Part shown: in pieces, positions 33,649 through 43,400 of the stretch | How the letters are laid out: each line of letters begins with the position of its first letter | Numbering within the stretch: the first letter of the stretch is position 1 | Origin: Prevotella sp. | GTDB lineage: Bacteria > Bacteroidota > Bacteroidia > Bacteroidales > Bacteroidaceae | NCBI GenBank assembly: GCA_017557405.1 | Contig: JAFYYV010000053.1 | Coordinates: forward strand, 54,194 to 118,193 | Reading direction: 5' to 3' | DNA length: 64,000 bases | Made by a program: the position numbers and the translations under genes | Notes under the pieces: model-generated | Database searches by the model: none | The model's input: the letters and a program-made list of their open reading frames with translations, nothing else | What the model was told of the DNA's origin: nothing

Positions 33649-35016
33649 TTAAAGCCGCTTTTTCATCCACTTTCCGCGCGCCAAACGAATGAGGAACAAC
33701 ACGCCTCTGAATGTCAATTCAATAGCCATTGCTGTCCAAACGCCTGGCAATCCGTATTCACGAGCAAGCAAGGCCGCCAACGTCAGACGCACACACCACA
33801 TTGACATCAGGTTGATGATAGCAGGTTTGAATGTATCTCCCGCTCCCACACAGACACTATAACTCACGATAGAAGCGGCAAACATAGGTTCGGCAAAGGC
33901 TTCTATGCGCAGACATTGTACACCTAAATCGCGAATCTCAGCCACTGGTGTGAGAATACCCATCAGCTCGGGTGCAAATACAAACATCAACACACCCATG
34001 AACGCCATGATGGCCATACCTATTCCAACTGTCATGTGGGCAAACGAACGACAAACATCCATCCTTCCAGCACCCATACTCTGTCCTACCAACGTTGTGG
34101 CAGCCTCACCAATTCCATAGCCAGGCATGTAGCACAGGCTTTCTGCCGTAATGGCGAATGTATTGGCTGCGATGGCAAAATTACCCAACGGCGCCACAAT
34201 CATCGTACTGACAATCTGCGCTCCACTCATCAACATCGATTGCAAAGCCATCGGCGAGGCTATTTTCAAAGCATTCTTCACATAATCCGACACCCAATGA
34301 AATGGTTCCTTATCGCGCCAAAGTGCCAGCATCTCACTACGGAAAATGGCAAAATAGCCCTGCAAACATGCAGCGATGAAAATGGCCAAAGCAGTTCCGA
34401 TGGCAGCACCCATCACGCCAAGATGGAAAACAAAAATGAAAAGGTAGTTGAAAGCCACATCGAGCACACACATCAGCACGCTGATGATGCTCGGAATACG
34501 CATGTTTCCCGAACATTTCAACATGGCCGCCGACAAATTAGAAAACATGAAAAACGGGGTGGCCATACCGAAAATCAGGAAATAAAGACTTGCATCGTGG
34601 GCGATATCTGCACCTCCACCCAACCAGAAAGGCAACGGATGGGCTATTGACAGACAAATAAGGACGATGAAAAAGCTAAGTAATGTGGTGCAGACAAGCG
34701 CATGTCGAAACACTTGTCGAGCCTTCTGAAAATCGTTGGCGCCAATAAAATGAGCCACCTGCACCGAAAAACCCATCGAAGCCGCAGAAGTAAAACTACC
34801 GAAAAGCCATGTGGTAGATTCAACCAAACCGATGGCTGCTGACGCCTCCGCGCCAAGATGCCCCACCATAGAGGCATCGATGAAAAACATAAGCACACTT
34901 GTTATCTGCGCCAATATCGACGGGATACTCAAACTGACAATCAGATTGAATTTGTCGCCCGCACCCATTGGCTTGCCATCACGGATGGCTGCCAACAACA
35001 AGTCGCTTTTTACCAT
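33649..35016 (-). CDS. MATE-family efflux transporter
   Basis: A 455-residue membrane protein with about twelve helices in two homologous halves. Family phrases are SIPSILAQITSVLMFFIDAS near the N-terminus, MVGHLGAEASAAIGL, and in the second half ANTFAITAESLCYMPGYGIG with TLVGQSMGAGR. MATE transporters expel cationic drugs or metabolites in exchange for sodium or protons. Its start overlaps the FKBP stop codon by 7 bp, so the two are coupled. The gene is complete; the substrate is unknown. Confidence 0.93.
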   Translation of the reverse strand: MVKSDLLLAAIRDGKPMGAGDKFNLIVSLSIPSILAQITSVLMFFIDASMVGHLGAEASAAIGLVESTTWLFGSFTSAASMGFSVQVAHFIGANDFQKARQVFRHALVCTTLLSFFIVLICLSIAHPLPFWLGGGADIAHDASLYFLIFGMATPFFMFSNLSAAMLKCSGNMRIPSIISVLMCVLDVAFNYLFIFVFHLGVMGAAIGTALAIFIAACLQGYFAIFRSEMLALWRDKEPFHWVSDYVKNALKIASPMALQSMLMSGAQIVSTMIVAPLGNFAIAANTFAITAESLCYMPGYGIGEAATTLVGQSMGAGRMDVCRSFAHMTVGIGMAIMAFMGVLMFVFAPELMGILTPVAEIRDLGVQCLRIEAFAEPMFAASIVSYSVCVGAGDTFKPAIINLMSMWCVRLTLAALLAREYGLPGVWTAMAIELTFRGVLFLIRLARGKWMKKRL

Positions 35017-35693
35017 AAGTTGGCCGCTTTAGCCTTGAAAGCAGGCTGAGTGGCACCAGGATGATGATAAGAGACGAGCGTGATATCGAATACCAACGTG
35101 GAATAGGCAGGCACGACAACCGCTCCTGTATTGCTGTTCTTGTTGTCCTGGGTGCCATAACCCAAATTATAGGGGACATAGACTTTCCAACGATCGCCTA
35201 TGTGCATGTTCTGCAAGGCTGTGGAGAACCCATCTACCACGCCCGCTACAGCAAACTGGGCGGCTTTGGCGGTTGCAGGGTCGAATGTTCCCGAGAACGA
35301 CTGATCGAACACCCATCCTGACAGATAGTTGGTGGAAGGAATCAATCGACCTTCATACATGCAACGCACAGTATCGGTATAAAGTGGGCAACCCGCACCC
35401 TGACCTTCGTTGAGCACCTGAACGATGATATAATCGTCAATATCAAGATGCTCTGTTTCGGGCAACGACCATTGGCGAATGATCTTCCAATTGGAATCAC
35501 CCGATGAAATTCGCCGCTGGGTTTGGGCATAGAGATTGCTAAAATACTCCTCGTTGACCTCCTGCCAATTGGCAAACTCTTCCACAGTATCGTCCTGTTC
35601 GCTGCAGGCAACTACGCTAAACGACAAATGACAAATGATAAAAGATAGACTTATCATTCGCAACCATTTTTTTAGCGTTCTACAATTGTTCAT
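35010..35693 (-). CDS. FKBP-type peptidyl-prolyl isomerase lipoprotein
   Basis: A 227-residue protein taking ATG at 35693 (MNNCRTLKKWLRM); an ORF start at 35711 lies inside a heptamer repeat and is less likely. A lipoprotein signal ends SFSVVAC with the lipid-modified Cys. The FKBP domain occupies about 100-225: VRCMYEGRLI, GWVFDQSF, MHIGDRWKVYVPYNLGYG, VPAYSTLVFDITLVSYH. Such proteins help fold exported proteins in the periplasm. The signal-peptide core FIICHLSFS is encoded by heptamer repeats, as in the beta-helix gene. It is followed by an overlapping MATE gene. Confidence 0.88.
   Translation of the reverse strand: MNNCRTLKKWLRMISLSFIICHLSFSVVACSEQDDTVEEFANWQEVNEEYFSNLYAQTQRRISSGDSNWKIIRQWSLPETEHLDIDDYIIVQVLNEGQGAGCPLYTDTVRCMYEGRLIPSTNYLSGWVFDQSFSGTFDPATAKAAQFAVAGVVDGFSTALQNMHIGDRWKVYVPYNLGYGTQDNKNSNTGAVVVPAYSTLVFDITLVSYHHPGATQPAFKAKAANLW
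35619..35643. repeat. heptamer repeat in the FKBP signal peptide
   Basis: AAACGAC, AAATGAC, AAATGAT in tandem within the signal-peptide codons (protein ICHLSFS). Confidence 0.85.
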
Positions 35694-35699
35694 ATCAAT

Positions 35700-35726
35700 A
35701 TCATTTGTCATTCGTCATTCATCATT
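35700..35726. repeat. heptamer repeat upstream of the FKBP gene
   Basis: On the minus strand AAATGAT, GAATGAC, GAATGAC, AAATGAT in tandem, just ahead of the FKBP start and 32 bp beyond the glyS stop. Confidence 0.75.
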
Positions 35727-35758
35727 TTTTCTTTATCATCTAGGGCGAAGCCCATCTA

Positions 35759-37297
35759 TTAGAGTTTCTTCAGCAACGAAGTGATGCTCACCTTGTCTTC
35801 GATGATGGAAACAAGGTCGCTGATCTTCACACGCTCCTGAAGCATAGTATCGCGGAAACGCAAGGTCACACAATCGTCCTTGAGTGAATCGTGGTCAACA
35901 GTAACGCAATAAGGAGTACCGATTGCATCCTGACGGCGATAACGCTTTCCAATGCTGTCCTTCTCGTCGTATTGGCAATTGAAGTGGAACTTCAGGTCGT
36001 TGATAATCTCGCGAGCCTTCTCGGGCAGTCCGTCTTTCTTCACCAAAGGCATCACAGCCAACTTCACAGGAGCCAAAGCAGCAGGCAAACGAAGCACGGT
36101 ACGCGTCTCGCCATTCTCAAGTTTCTCCTCGCAGAAAGAGTGGCACATAATGCTGAGGAACATGCGGTCAACACCAATAGAAGTCTCGATGACGAACGGA
36201 GTGTAGCTCTCATTGGTTTGCGGGTCAAAGTATTTGATGCTCTTTCCACTATACTTCTCATGCTGAGACAGGTCGAAGTTGGTGCGTGAGTGAATACCCT
36301 CCACCTCCTTGAAACCGAACGGCATGTGGAACTCGATGTCGGTAGCGGCGTTGGCATAGTGAGCCAGTTTGTCGTGGTCGTGGAAACGATAGTTTTCGGC
36401 GCCGAATCCGAGAGCCTGATGCCAAGCCATACGCGTCTGCTTCCACTGCTTGAACCATTCGAGTTCGGTTCCAGGCTTCACGAAGAACTGCATCTCCATC
36501 TGCTCAAACTCACGCATGCGGAAGATGAACTGACGAGCCACAATCTCGTTGCGGAAAGCCTTACCAATCTGGGCGATACCAAAAGGAATCTTCATGCGAC
36601 CTGTCTTCTGCACGTTCAGATAGTTCACGAAGATACCCTGAGCCGTCTCAGGACGCAGATAGATCTTCATCGAAGCATCGGCCGAAGCACCCATCTCAGT
36701 AGAGAACATCAAGTTGAACTGACGCACGTCTGTCCAGTTCTTCGTTCCACTAATGGGGTCAACAATCTCCTCATCGAGGATAATCTGCTTCAGAGCCTCG
36801 AGGTCGGGGCCTTGCATAGCAGCAGCATAACGCTCGTGCAGAGCATCGCGCTTCTGTTTTGTCTCCAAAACACGTGGCGAGGTCTCCAAATACTTCTGCT
36901 CGTCGAACGACTCGCCAAAGCGTTTGCGGGCCTTCTCCACTTCTTTTTCAATCTTCTCGTCGTACTTGGCTATTTGGTCCTCGATGAGCACATCTGCACG
37001 ATAGCGCTTTTTCGAGTCGCGGTTGTCGATAAGGGGGTCGTTGAACGCATCCACGTGTCCACTTGCCTTCCAAATGGTGGGGTGCATGAAGATGGCAGAG
37101 TCGATTCCCACGATGTTCTCGTGGAGCAACACCATAGCCTTCCACCAATAATCCTTGATATTCTTTTTCAACTCAACGCCCATCTGGCCGTAGTCGTAAA
37201 CGGCGCCCAGGCCGTCGTAAATTTCACTGCTGGGAAACACGAAACCGTACTCCTTACAGTGGCTCACAATCTTCTTGAAAACGTCTTCTTGTGCCAT
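35759..37297 (-). CDS. glyS: glycine--tRNA ligase
   Basis: A 512-residue class II synthetase of the eukaryote/archaea-like alpha2 type found in Bacteroidetes. Start ATG 37297 (MAQEDVFKKIVSHCKEYGFV) is chosen because the longer frame would begin inside the promoter. Conserved parts are VFPSSEIYDGLGAVYDYG at the N-terminus, EQMEMQFFVKPG (motif 2 region), and IGVDRMFLSIM near the catalytic core. A C-terminal anticodon-binding domain follows (ALAPVKLAVMPLVKK). It charges tRNA-Gly. It is transcribed from its own promoter (37328-37335), leaderless-short, and followed by the FKBP-MATE pair. Confidence 0.96.
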   Translation of the reverse strand: MAQEDVFKKIVSHCKEYGFVFPSSEIYDGLGAVYDYGQMGVELKKNIKDYWWKAMVLLHENIVGIDSAIFMHPTIWKASGHVDAFNDPLIDNRDSKKRYRADVLIEDQIAKYDEKIEKEVEKARKRFGESFDEQKYLETSPRVLETKQKRDALHERYAAAMQGPDLEALKQIILDEEIVDPISGTKNWTDVRQFNLMFSTEMGASADASMKIYLRPETAQGIFVNYLNVQKTGRMKIPFGIAQIGKAFRNEIVARQFIFRMREFEQMEMQFFVKPGTELEWFKQWKQTRMAWHQALGFGAENYRFHDHDKLAHYANAATDIEFHMPFGFKEVEGIHSRTNFDLSQHEKYSGKSIKYFDPQTNESYTPFVIETSIGVDRMFLSIMCHSFCEEKLENGETRTVLRLPAALAPVKLAVMPLVKKDGLPEKAREIINDLKFHFNCQYDEKDSIGKRYRRQDAIGTPYCVTVDHDSLKDDCVTLRFRDTMLQERVKISDLVSIIEDKVSITSLLKKL

Positions 37298-37322
37298 AAT
37301 TTTTGTAATATTTTGCAAATTT

Positions 37323-37380
37323 GGTTGCAAAGATACAATTATTTAATGGAAAAACACTCGCTTTCCAACATTATTTAATA
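37323..37380 (-). promoter_or_regulatory. glyS promoter region, duplicated at 39751-39811
   Basis: The -7 box TATCTTTG lies at 37328-37335 on the minus strand. About 60 bp around it are roughly 90 percent identical to 39751-39811, upstream of the small secreted protein at 39187. Confidence 0.75.
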
Positions 37381-37413
37381 TATAAGAATCATTCTCATCA
37401 TGATTCTTTATCT

Positions 37414-38637
37414 TCACTTTTGACCAATTTGCTTCAGTTTGCTCTTTCCACCTAGGGCAAATATCCAGATAAGCAGAGCGGAAATCGCCAACAAGGTGAA
37501 TCCCAGAGTTGGACGATAGAAGAGCCACGCGAGGGCTATGACAGTTAGCGACCAAACGAACCCCAAGACGGTGCAAATTACGCCTACGCCCCATCCTATG
37601 ATATTTGACACGAATGGAATAAACTTCAGGAGTGTCTCGACGAAGCCGAAGATGAGCTTAAAAGCTCCGATGACCATCATGATGCCCAATATACGAACCA
37701 TCCAAGTTTTGAGAGTGTTAGCGGTTTGTTCATCTTCGAAGAATTGATCCATATCCTTCTTGCCCATCACCAACTTCTCTAATGTATAGCCGTTCTTGGC
37801 CTTGAAAGGCTTGAAACTATCACCATCAACAACGGCAACAACTGTTACCTCATGGACAGAGGGCACCTTTTCGAACTTGACGCGCACATCGCCAATCGTA
37901 GGCGAAGTTTGGTCAGGGCCAAGATACAACTGATTATCACTCACGTGGACGAAGTTGTAATCGTTACTATTCAGATCCTTAGGAGTGTAATAACGCTCGT
38001 ATGCCGCCTGTGTGGTTTTGTCCAACTGACGCATCAGGTTGTCGCTGAGGTCCAGTTTGAGCGGTTCAAAAGAACTGATGCTGTGAATCAGGTTGCTACT
38101 GAGGTTGTAAGCGCCAAAGGAAACATGCTCCGCCCATTGCACGCTATCTTCAATAATAGCCAGCACCACGTTTTTATGTCCGGAAGTGTATTCGAATTTA
38201 CTGGAGTTGACAGGTTTTTTGCCCCATGCTTTGTTGTATTCGTAGGAGTAGGTCTTCTTCATACCACCGCCTCTCTTCTCCTTGGTTTCCTCTTTCTTGA
38301 TCTCGTGCCACTGATAGTACTCAGCCGTACGCTTCATCGAGATGGCTTTGACGCCAATTCCGAAGTCGTTGTCAATAAGCGAGTCGGTGGTGGAAGTAAC
38401 AGCGGAACCGCATACCAACTGACCTTCCAAGTTGGCGTCCTTCGTGCTGGGGTTCGGCATTTCTACGCATACCGCCTGAGCCTCTTTGAGCATGTCGCGA
38501 GTTTTCACGGAATCACCCTCGTTCCACCACAGCATAACCGTAGCAGTCAGGAAAAGCGTAAAACCTGTCGCAATCTTTTTGAACGACTGTTTGACGCGAG
38601 AGCCATAACCTATTGTTTCTGTTTTTTGATAAGCCAT
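37414..38637 (-). CDS. TMEM43-family membrane protein
   Basis: A 407-residue member of the TMEM43/LUMA (DUF1625) family. One helix is near the N-terminus (FTLFLTATVMLWWNEG, with the family's WNEG), a large soluble domain spans about 45-310, and three or four C-terminal helices end the protein (IMMVIGAFKLIFGFVETLLK, GVICTVLGFVWSLTVIALAW). Its role in bacteria is not known; membrane organisation is suggested from eukaryotic relatives. It is 5 bp downstream of the small secreted-protein gene at 38643 on the same strand, so the three genes 39187-39690, 38643-39119 and 37414-38637 may form one operon. Confidence 0.87.
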   Translation of the reverse strand: MAYQKTETIGYGSRVKQSFKKIATGFTLFLTATVMLWWNEGDSVKTRDMLKEAQAVCVEMPNPSTKDANLEGQLVCGSAVTSTTDSLIDNDFGIGVKAISMKRTAEYYQWHEIKKEETKEKRGGGMKKTYSYEYNKAWGKKPVNSSKFEYTSGHKNVVLAIIEDSVQWAEHVSFGAYNLSSNLIHSISSFEPLKLDLSDNLMRQLDKTTQAAYERYYTPKDLNSNDYNFVHVSDNQLYLGPDQTSPTIGDVRVKFEKVPSVHEVTVVAVVDGDSFKPFKAKNGYTLEKLVMGKKDMDQFFEDEQTANTLKTWMVRILGIMMVIGAFKLIFGFVETLLKFIPFVSNIIGWGVGVICTVLGFVWSLTVIALAWLFYRPTLGFTLLAISALLIWIFALGGKSKLKQIGQK

Positions 38638-38642
38638 ACAAT

Positions 38643-39119
38643 TTACTTCTTCTTGATAGATGCCAATACTGCATCGAAGATGGGTTTATACTTTGTCTCT
38701 TCGCTTGTAAGGAAAGTCATCTTGCCTTCGAAGACAAGACCATTTTCCACGACGAAGTAAAAGTACTGAACAATATCGCCAGCGGTCATGCGGAGGGTGA
38801 GATACTTGCCTTTGACAACGGGATCGTCAACCTTCCAGCCCTCGTCTTTCTCCTCGAACTCCTGCTTCTTGTAGTTGCCCCAATAATTGAAGTCTTCCAC
38901 TTTCACATCGCTATATTCATCGGGCCATACAGAGAGTTTGTGGTTGTCGTCCTTCTTCCACTCGTTCACAACACCAGGAGTCCAATCGTCTACCACATCG
39001 GCATACTCCTTAGGGTGCTGAACACTGAACTTTTCACCACTGTAGGTTACCATCTCTCCTTGTGCATTAGCGGTTAATGTGATGGCTGCGAAAGCCAAAA
39101 TTGAAAAAAACTTTTTCAT
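38643..39119 (-). CDS. small secreted protein of unknown function
   Basis: A 158-residue exported protein with a signal peptide MKKFFSILAFAAITLTANA. The mature part is beta-rich and acidic (VTYSGEKFSVQHPKEYAD, DNHKLSVWPDEYSD) and ends IFDAVLASIKKK. It resembles 'PsbP-like' or other small periplasmic proteins only in a general way, so I assign no function. The signal peptide is nearly the same as that of the next upstream gene (MKKIFAILAFAAMTMTVSA), suggesting a copied leader. It lies 67 bp after the gene at 39187 and 5 bp before TMEM43. Confidence 0.75.
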   Translation of the reverse strand: MKKFFSILAFAAITLTANAQGEMVTYSGEKFSVQHPKEYADVVDDWTPGVVNEWKKDDNHKLSVWPDEYSDVKVEDFNYWGNYKKQEFEEKDEGWKVDDPVVKGKYLTLRMTAGDIVQYFYFVVENGLVFEGKMTFLTSEETKYKPIFDAVLASIKKK

Positions 39120-39186
39120 TGTTCTTTCTGTTTTAATGTCTAATGTTTATTGTTTCATGTTTCGATTTTTACGTCAAGCAACGTCA

Positions 39187-39690
39187 TTACTTCACCTTCT
39201 TGAAGTTATAGGTCTCGCCATTGCCATTCTTCAGTTCAAAACTCTCGGCAGTCTGTTTTGTAATGGTACACTTGCCGCTGAACATGACTTGGTTGACTGT
39301 GAGTTCTTTCTTCTCATCGACATCATCCTGCTCAAACTGCCTTAAGGTTTTCTCCAATGCGGGATTATTTTTGATTTCAGCCTTCACTTCGTCATTGAAC
39401 TTGATGTCTGTAATCTTCATCTCGACCTTCGAGGCGTCGAGTGTAAAGTTCAGCGTTTTCCCAGGTGTATAACTCTGAGCTGGGGCGGCGAGGCTGTAAG
39501 TCACTATACCAATCTCCTTCTCAGCCGTGGCCACCAGACTCTGGCTCACTTGGTCACCCTTGAAGGCCAGGATATAGTTCAACGCTGCAATCCCCATCTT
39601 CTTCTCGGCCTGCCAGTTACCATCCAGACTCTGTGCACTTACTGTCATTGTCATAGCTGCGAAAGCCAGAATAGCAAAAATCTTTTTCAT
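39187..39690 (-). CDS. small secreted lipocalin-like (DUF4923-like) protein
   Basis: A 167-residue exported protein with the signal peptide MKKIFAILAFAAMTMTVSA. The start of the mature chain, LDGNWQAEKKMGIAALNYIL, and the end, SFELKNGNGETYNFKKVK, resemble the lipocalin-like DUF4923 family of Bacteroidales, but that name is from memory. It is the first gene of the probable operon leading to TMEM43. Its promoter region is a near-copy of the glyS promoter. Role unknown. Confidence 0.72.
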   Translation of the reverse strand: MKKIFAILAFAAMTMTVSAQSLDGNWQAEKKMGIAALNYILAFKGDQVSQSLVATAEKEIGIVTYSLAAPAQSYTPGKTLNFTLDASKVEMKITDIKFNDEVKAEIKNNPALEKTLRQFEQDDVDEKKELTVNQVMFSGKCTITKQTAESFELKNGNGETYNFKKVK

Positions 39691-39750
39691 TGTTCTTTCT
39701 GTTTAAGTTATTCTTGTTTGGTTAATAATAGTCATCGCTTTGCGCGATTC

Positions 39751-39811
39751 GGTTGCAAAGATACAATTATTTCACGGAAAAACACTCGCTTGACAACATT
39801 TATTTAATGTG
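39751..39811 (-). promoter_or_regulatory. promoter region, near-copy of the glyS promoter
   Basis: -7 box TATCTTTG at 39756-39763 on the minus strand, 66 bases before the ATG at 39690. The surrounding 60 bp repeat 37323-37380 with one indel and a handful of mismatches. Confidence 0.7.
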
Positions 39812-40479
39812 AAATAAAATGCAACAATCAACGAAATGCTTGTTTTCAACGAAAAAACAAACTGTTAAAAAATGATGAAATATCCTTACAAATGAGTGTT
39901 AGAAAAGCAACAGACAGCATGAATAACTCGAAAAACAACCCATTTTTGAGCTCCAAAATGCATTTTTATATAAACTCGTGAATATCAATAACTTACAAGT
40001 TTTTATAGATAATTACACCCAGAAACCATCAAGAAAAAAGGGTCAAAAGCCATTTTTCACGTTGTCAAAGCATAGCAATGAGCTCGTCAAAGCATAGGAA
40101 TGAGGCGATGAAAGCTATGCTTTGAGCGGACGAAAGCATAGCTTTGACAACGTCAAAGGGTATCAATGGGAGCGCAATTCGTCATAAAACATGCACAAAC
40201 TTGCCGTTTTGTGCAATATTTAAAGCTAGAGCACATTCTCCTGAAGTGTTAAATTTGGAAAAGAAACTTGACAAACTAATTCATCGTTTCATCGACATCT
40301 AGCAACCTTCAGCACTACAAACATCTCATCGGCGTGTTGTATTTTAAGCAGATTGCTTGCCGCTAGACAAATGAAAATAAAAAAGAAATTAATCGAACGG
40401 AATGCTGATTTATCAAGTTTTTTTCGTACTTTTGCGAGTAAATTGAACGAAAACCTGAATAAAGAGACGAAAAACAGAT
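39812..40479. other. long intergenic region with a 22-bp array and the topoisomerase promoter
   Basis: About 670 bp without a gene. It contains the six-unit array at 40043-40174 and a -7 box (TACTTTTG, 40427-40434, plus strand) 46 bases before the topoisomerase gene. The rest is AT-rich and shows no hairpin or coding frame that I can support. Confidence 0.7.
40043..40174. repeat. tandem array of six 22-bp units
   Basis: Units start at 40043, 40065, 40087, 40109, 40131 and 40153. The best copies read TGAAAGCTATGCTTTGA or CGAAAGCATAGCTTTGA, a near-perfect palindrome, plus a 5-base linker. Outer copies are more diverged. The first unit (TCAAAAGCCA) links this array to the one at 28323 on its reverse strand. 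Confidence 0.92.
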
Positions 40480-43400
40480 ATGAGCGACGACTTTGAAAAA
40501 GACGAAAACCTTGATTTGAACGACGAGGAAAAACAATTGGAAGACGAGGTGGTCGACACGGAAAGCAACGAGACGGAAGCCACTAACGATGCTGAAGAAG
40601 CCGAAGAAACCGAAAAAACAGGCGATGAAGAAGGCGAAGAGGAGGACGATGAAGCGACTGGCCATTCCGACTATCGCCCCGCGAATCGCTTTGATGCATC
40701 GGCCGTTCACCATCTGAGCGGTATGTATCAGAATTGGTTTCTCGACTATGCGAGCTATGTGATTCTCGAGCGTGCGGTTCCACACATCGGCGACGGCTTG
40801 AAACCCGTGCAACGACGCATTCTTCACTCCATGAAACGCATGGACGATGGTCGTTTCAACAAGGTTGCCAACATCGTGGGACACACCATGCAGTTCCACC
40901 CTCACGGGGACGCTTCCATCGGCGATGCTTTGGTGCAGATGGGTCAGAAAGAACTGCTCATCGACATGCAAGGCAACTGGGGTAACATCCTCACGGGCGA
41001 CCACGCTGCCGCTCCTCGATATATTGAGGCCAAACTGTCGAAATTCGCGCTCGATGTGGTGTTCAATCCGAAGACTACCGAATGGCAACTCAGCTACGAC
41101 GGACGAAACAAAGAGCCCATCACGCTGCCTGTCAAATTCCCGTTGCTGCTGGCTCAAGGGGCCGAAGGTATCGCTGTGGGATTGTCTTCGAAAATCCTTC
41201 CTCACAACCTCAACGAGATTTGCGACGCCGCCATCAGCTATCTGAAAGGCAAGCCGTTCACTCTCTACCCCGACTTCCCCACAGGAGGCTCCATCGATGT
41301 TTCAAAATACAACGATGGTCAACGAGGGGGTGTGTTGAAAGTGCGCGCTAAAATCGAGAAGCTCGACCAGAAAACACTCGTCATTCGCGAGATTCCGTTC
41401 TCGAAAAACACAGGTTCGCTCATCGATTCCATCCTGAAAGCCATTGAGAGAGGGAAAATCAAAGCCAAGAAGGTGGAAGACAACACCGCTGCAGAAGCCG
41501 AGATTCTCGTGCATCTGGCTCCTGGCGTTTCCAGCGATAAGACGCTCGACGCCCTCTACGCGTTCAGCGATTGCGAAATCAACATCTCGCCCAACTGCTG
41601 CGTTATCGAAAACCAAAAACCTTGTTTCCTGACTATCAGCGATGTTCTTCGCCATTCGGTGGAGACGACAATGGGGCTCTTGCGCAAGGAATTGCTCATT
41701 CGCAAAGGTGAACTCGAAGAACAATTCTTCTTCTCGTCGTTGGAGAAGATTTTCATCGAAGAGCGCATCTACAAGGACAAGAAGTTCGAGAATGCCGAGA
41801 ATATGGACGCTGTGGTGGCTCACATCGACAGCCGAATCAAGCCTTTCAAGGAGAGCCTCATCCGCGAAGTGACCCGCGAAGACATCCTTCGCCTCATGGA
41901 AATCAAGATGCAACGCATCCTGAAGTTCAACAAAGACAAGGCCGATGAACTGATGGCTCGCATCAAGGCTGAGATTGAACAGATTGACAACGATCTCGCC
42001 CATATGGTGAATGTCGCCATCGAGTGGTTCCGCTACATCAAAGAGAAATACGGAGCCGACCACCCACGCCGTACGGAGATTCGCAATTTCGACACCATCG
42101 AGGCGGCAAAGGTGGTGGAGGCCAACCAGAAACTCTATATCAACCGCAACGAGGGCTTTATAGGAACGGCGCTGAAGAAAGACGAATTCGTGTGCAACTG
42201 CTCCGACATCGACGATATCATCATCTTCTACAAAGACGGAAAATACAAGGTGGTGCGAGTGGCCGAGAAGATTTTCGTTGGCAAGAACATACAGCATCTG
42301 CAGGTCTATAAGAAGAACGACAAACGTACGGTTTACAATGTCGTTTACAGGGATGGTCGCAAGGGATATTGCTACATCAAGCGTTTCAATGTGCCCGCTG
42401 TGACTCGCGACCGCGAATACGATCTCACACAAGGCACGCCAGGTTCGAAGATCATGTATTTCACCGCCAACCCCAACGGAGAAGCAGAAACCATCAAGAT
42501 AACGCTCGAGGCAAGTCCTACCATCAAGAACATCTTCATGGTGCGCGACTTCTCGCAGATTGGCATCAAAGGACGAACATCCAAGGGAAATCTGCTCACT
42601 AAGAAGCCTGTGCATCGCGTTGGATTGAAGAGTCATGGACACTCCACGCTCGGTGGACGAAAGGTGTGGTGGGATCCCGATGTCAACCGCCTTAACTACG
42701 ACGAACACGGAAGGCTTCTCGGCGAATTCAACGAAGACGACCTCATCCTCGTGGTATTATCCGACTATTCCTATTACATGAGCAACTTCGACGCCAACAA
42801 CCACTACGAGAACAACATCTTGCTCATCGAGAAATTCGACCCTGAAAAGGTGTGGAGCGTTGTGCTTTACGATGCTGATAACGAAGGATATCCTTACATC
42901 AAACGTTTCACCTTGTCGCCCAACAAGCGCAGGCAAAGCCTCATAGGCGAGAATCCCAACTCGAAAGTTGAGCTATTCTCCGACCATCCTTATCCTCGCA
43001 TCCGCATTACGTTCGGCGGCATCGACAAGCATCGTGAACCGATGGACATTGAAATCGAGGAGTTTGTGATGGTGAAGAGCTTCAAGGCTAAAGGCAAGCG
43101 CATCACCACTTGGAAGATTGCCAACATCACGGAATTGGAGCCCACGCGCCAACCTGAACCTGAAATTGTCGAAGAAGAGAATAATGGAGACGACGTAGAA
43201 GAAGACGAGACAACGGAAACCGCCGAAGTCCAAGAAAACGTCGATACTTCGGAAGAAGTTGAATCGCAAAAGGAGGTAGAAACATCAAAAGATGTTGTTT
43301 CTGATGATGTCGAAACAAAAGAAGACGAAGAGTCTCCAGAAGTCGTCGATGAAGAATCTACTGTCGAAGACGTGCAACCCGTAGAAGAGAAACCTGTAAA

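Noticed and set aside
40043-40174. 22-bp arrays considered as CRISPR
   Set aside because: Units follow one another without unique spacers of regular length, and no cas genes are in the window. The 5-7 bp linkers are far too short to be spacers.
41302-42708. Long open frame (468 aa) opposite the topoisomerase gene
   Set aside because: It is the antisense shadow of parC. The protein has no recognisable motif and parC is clearly the coding frame.
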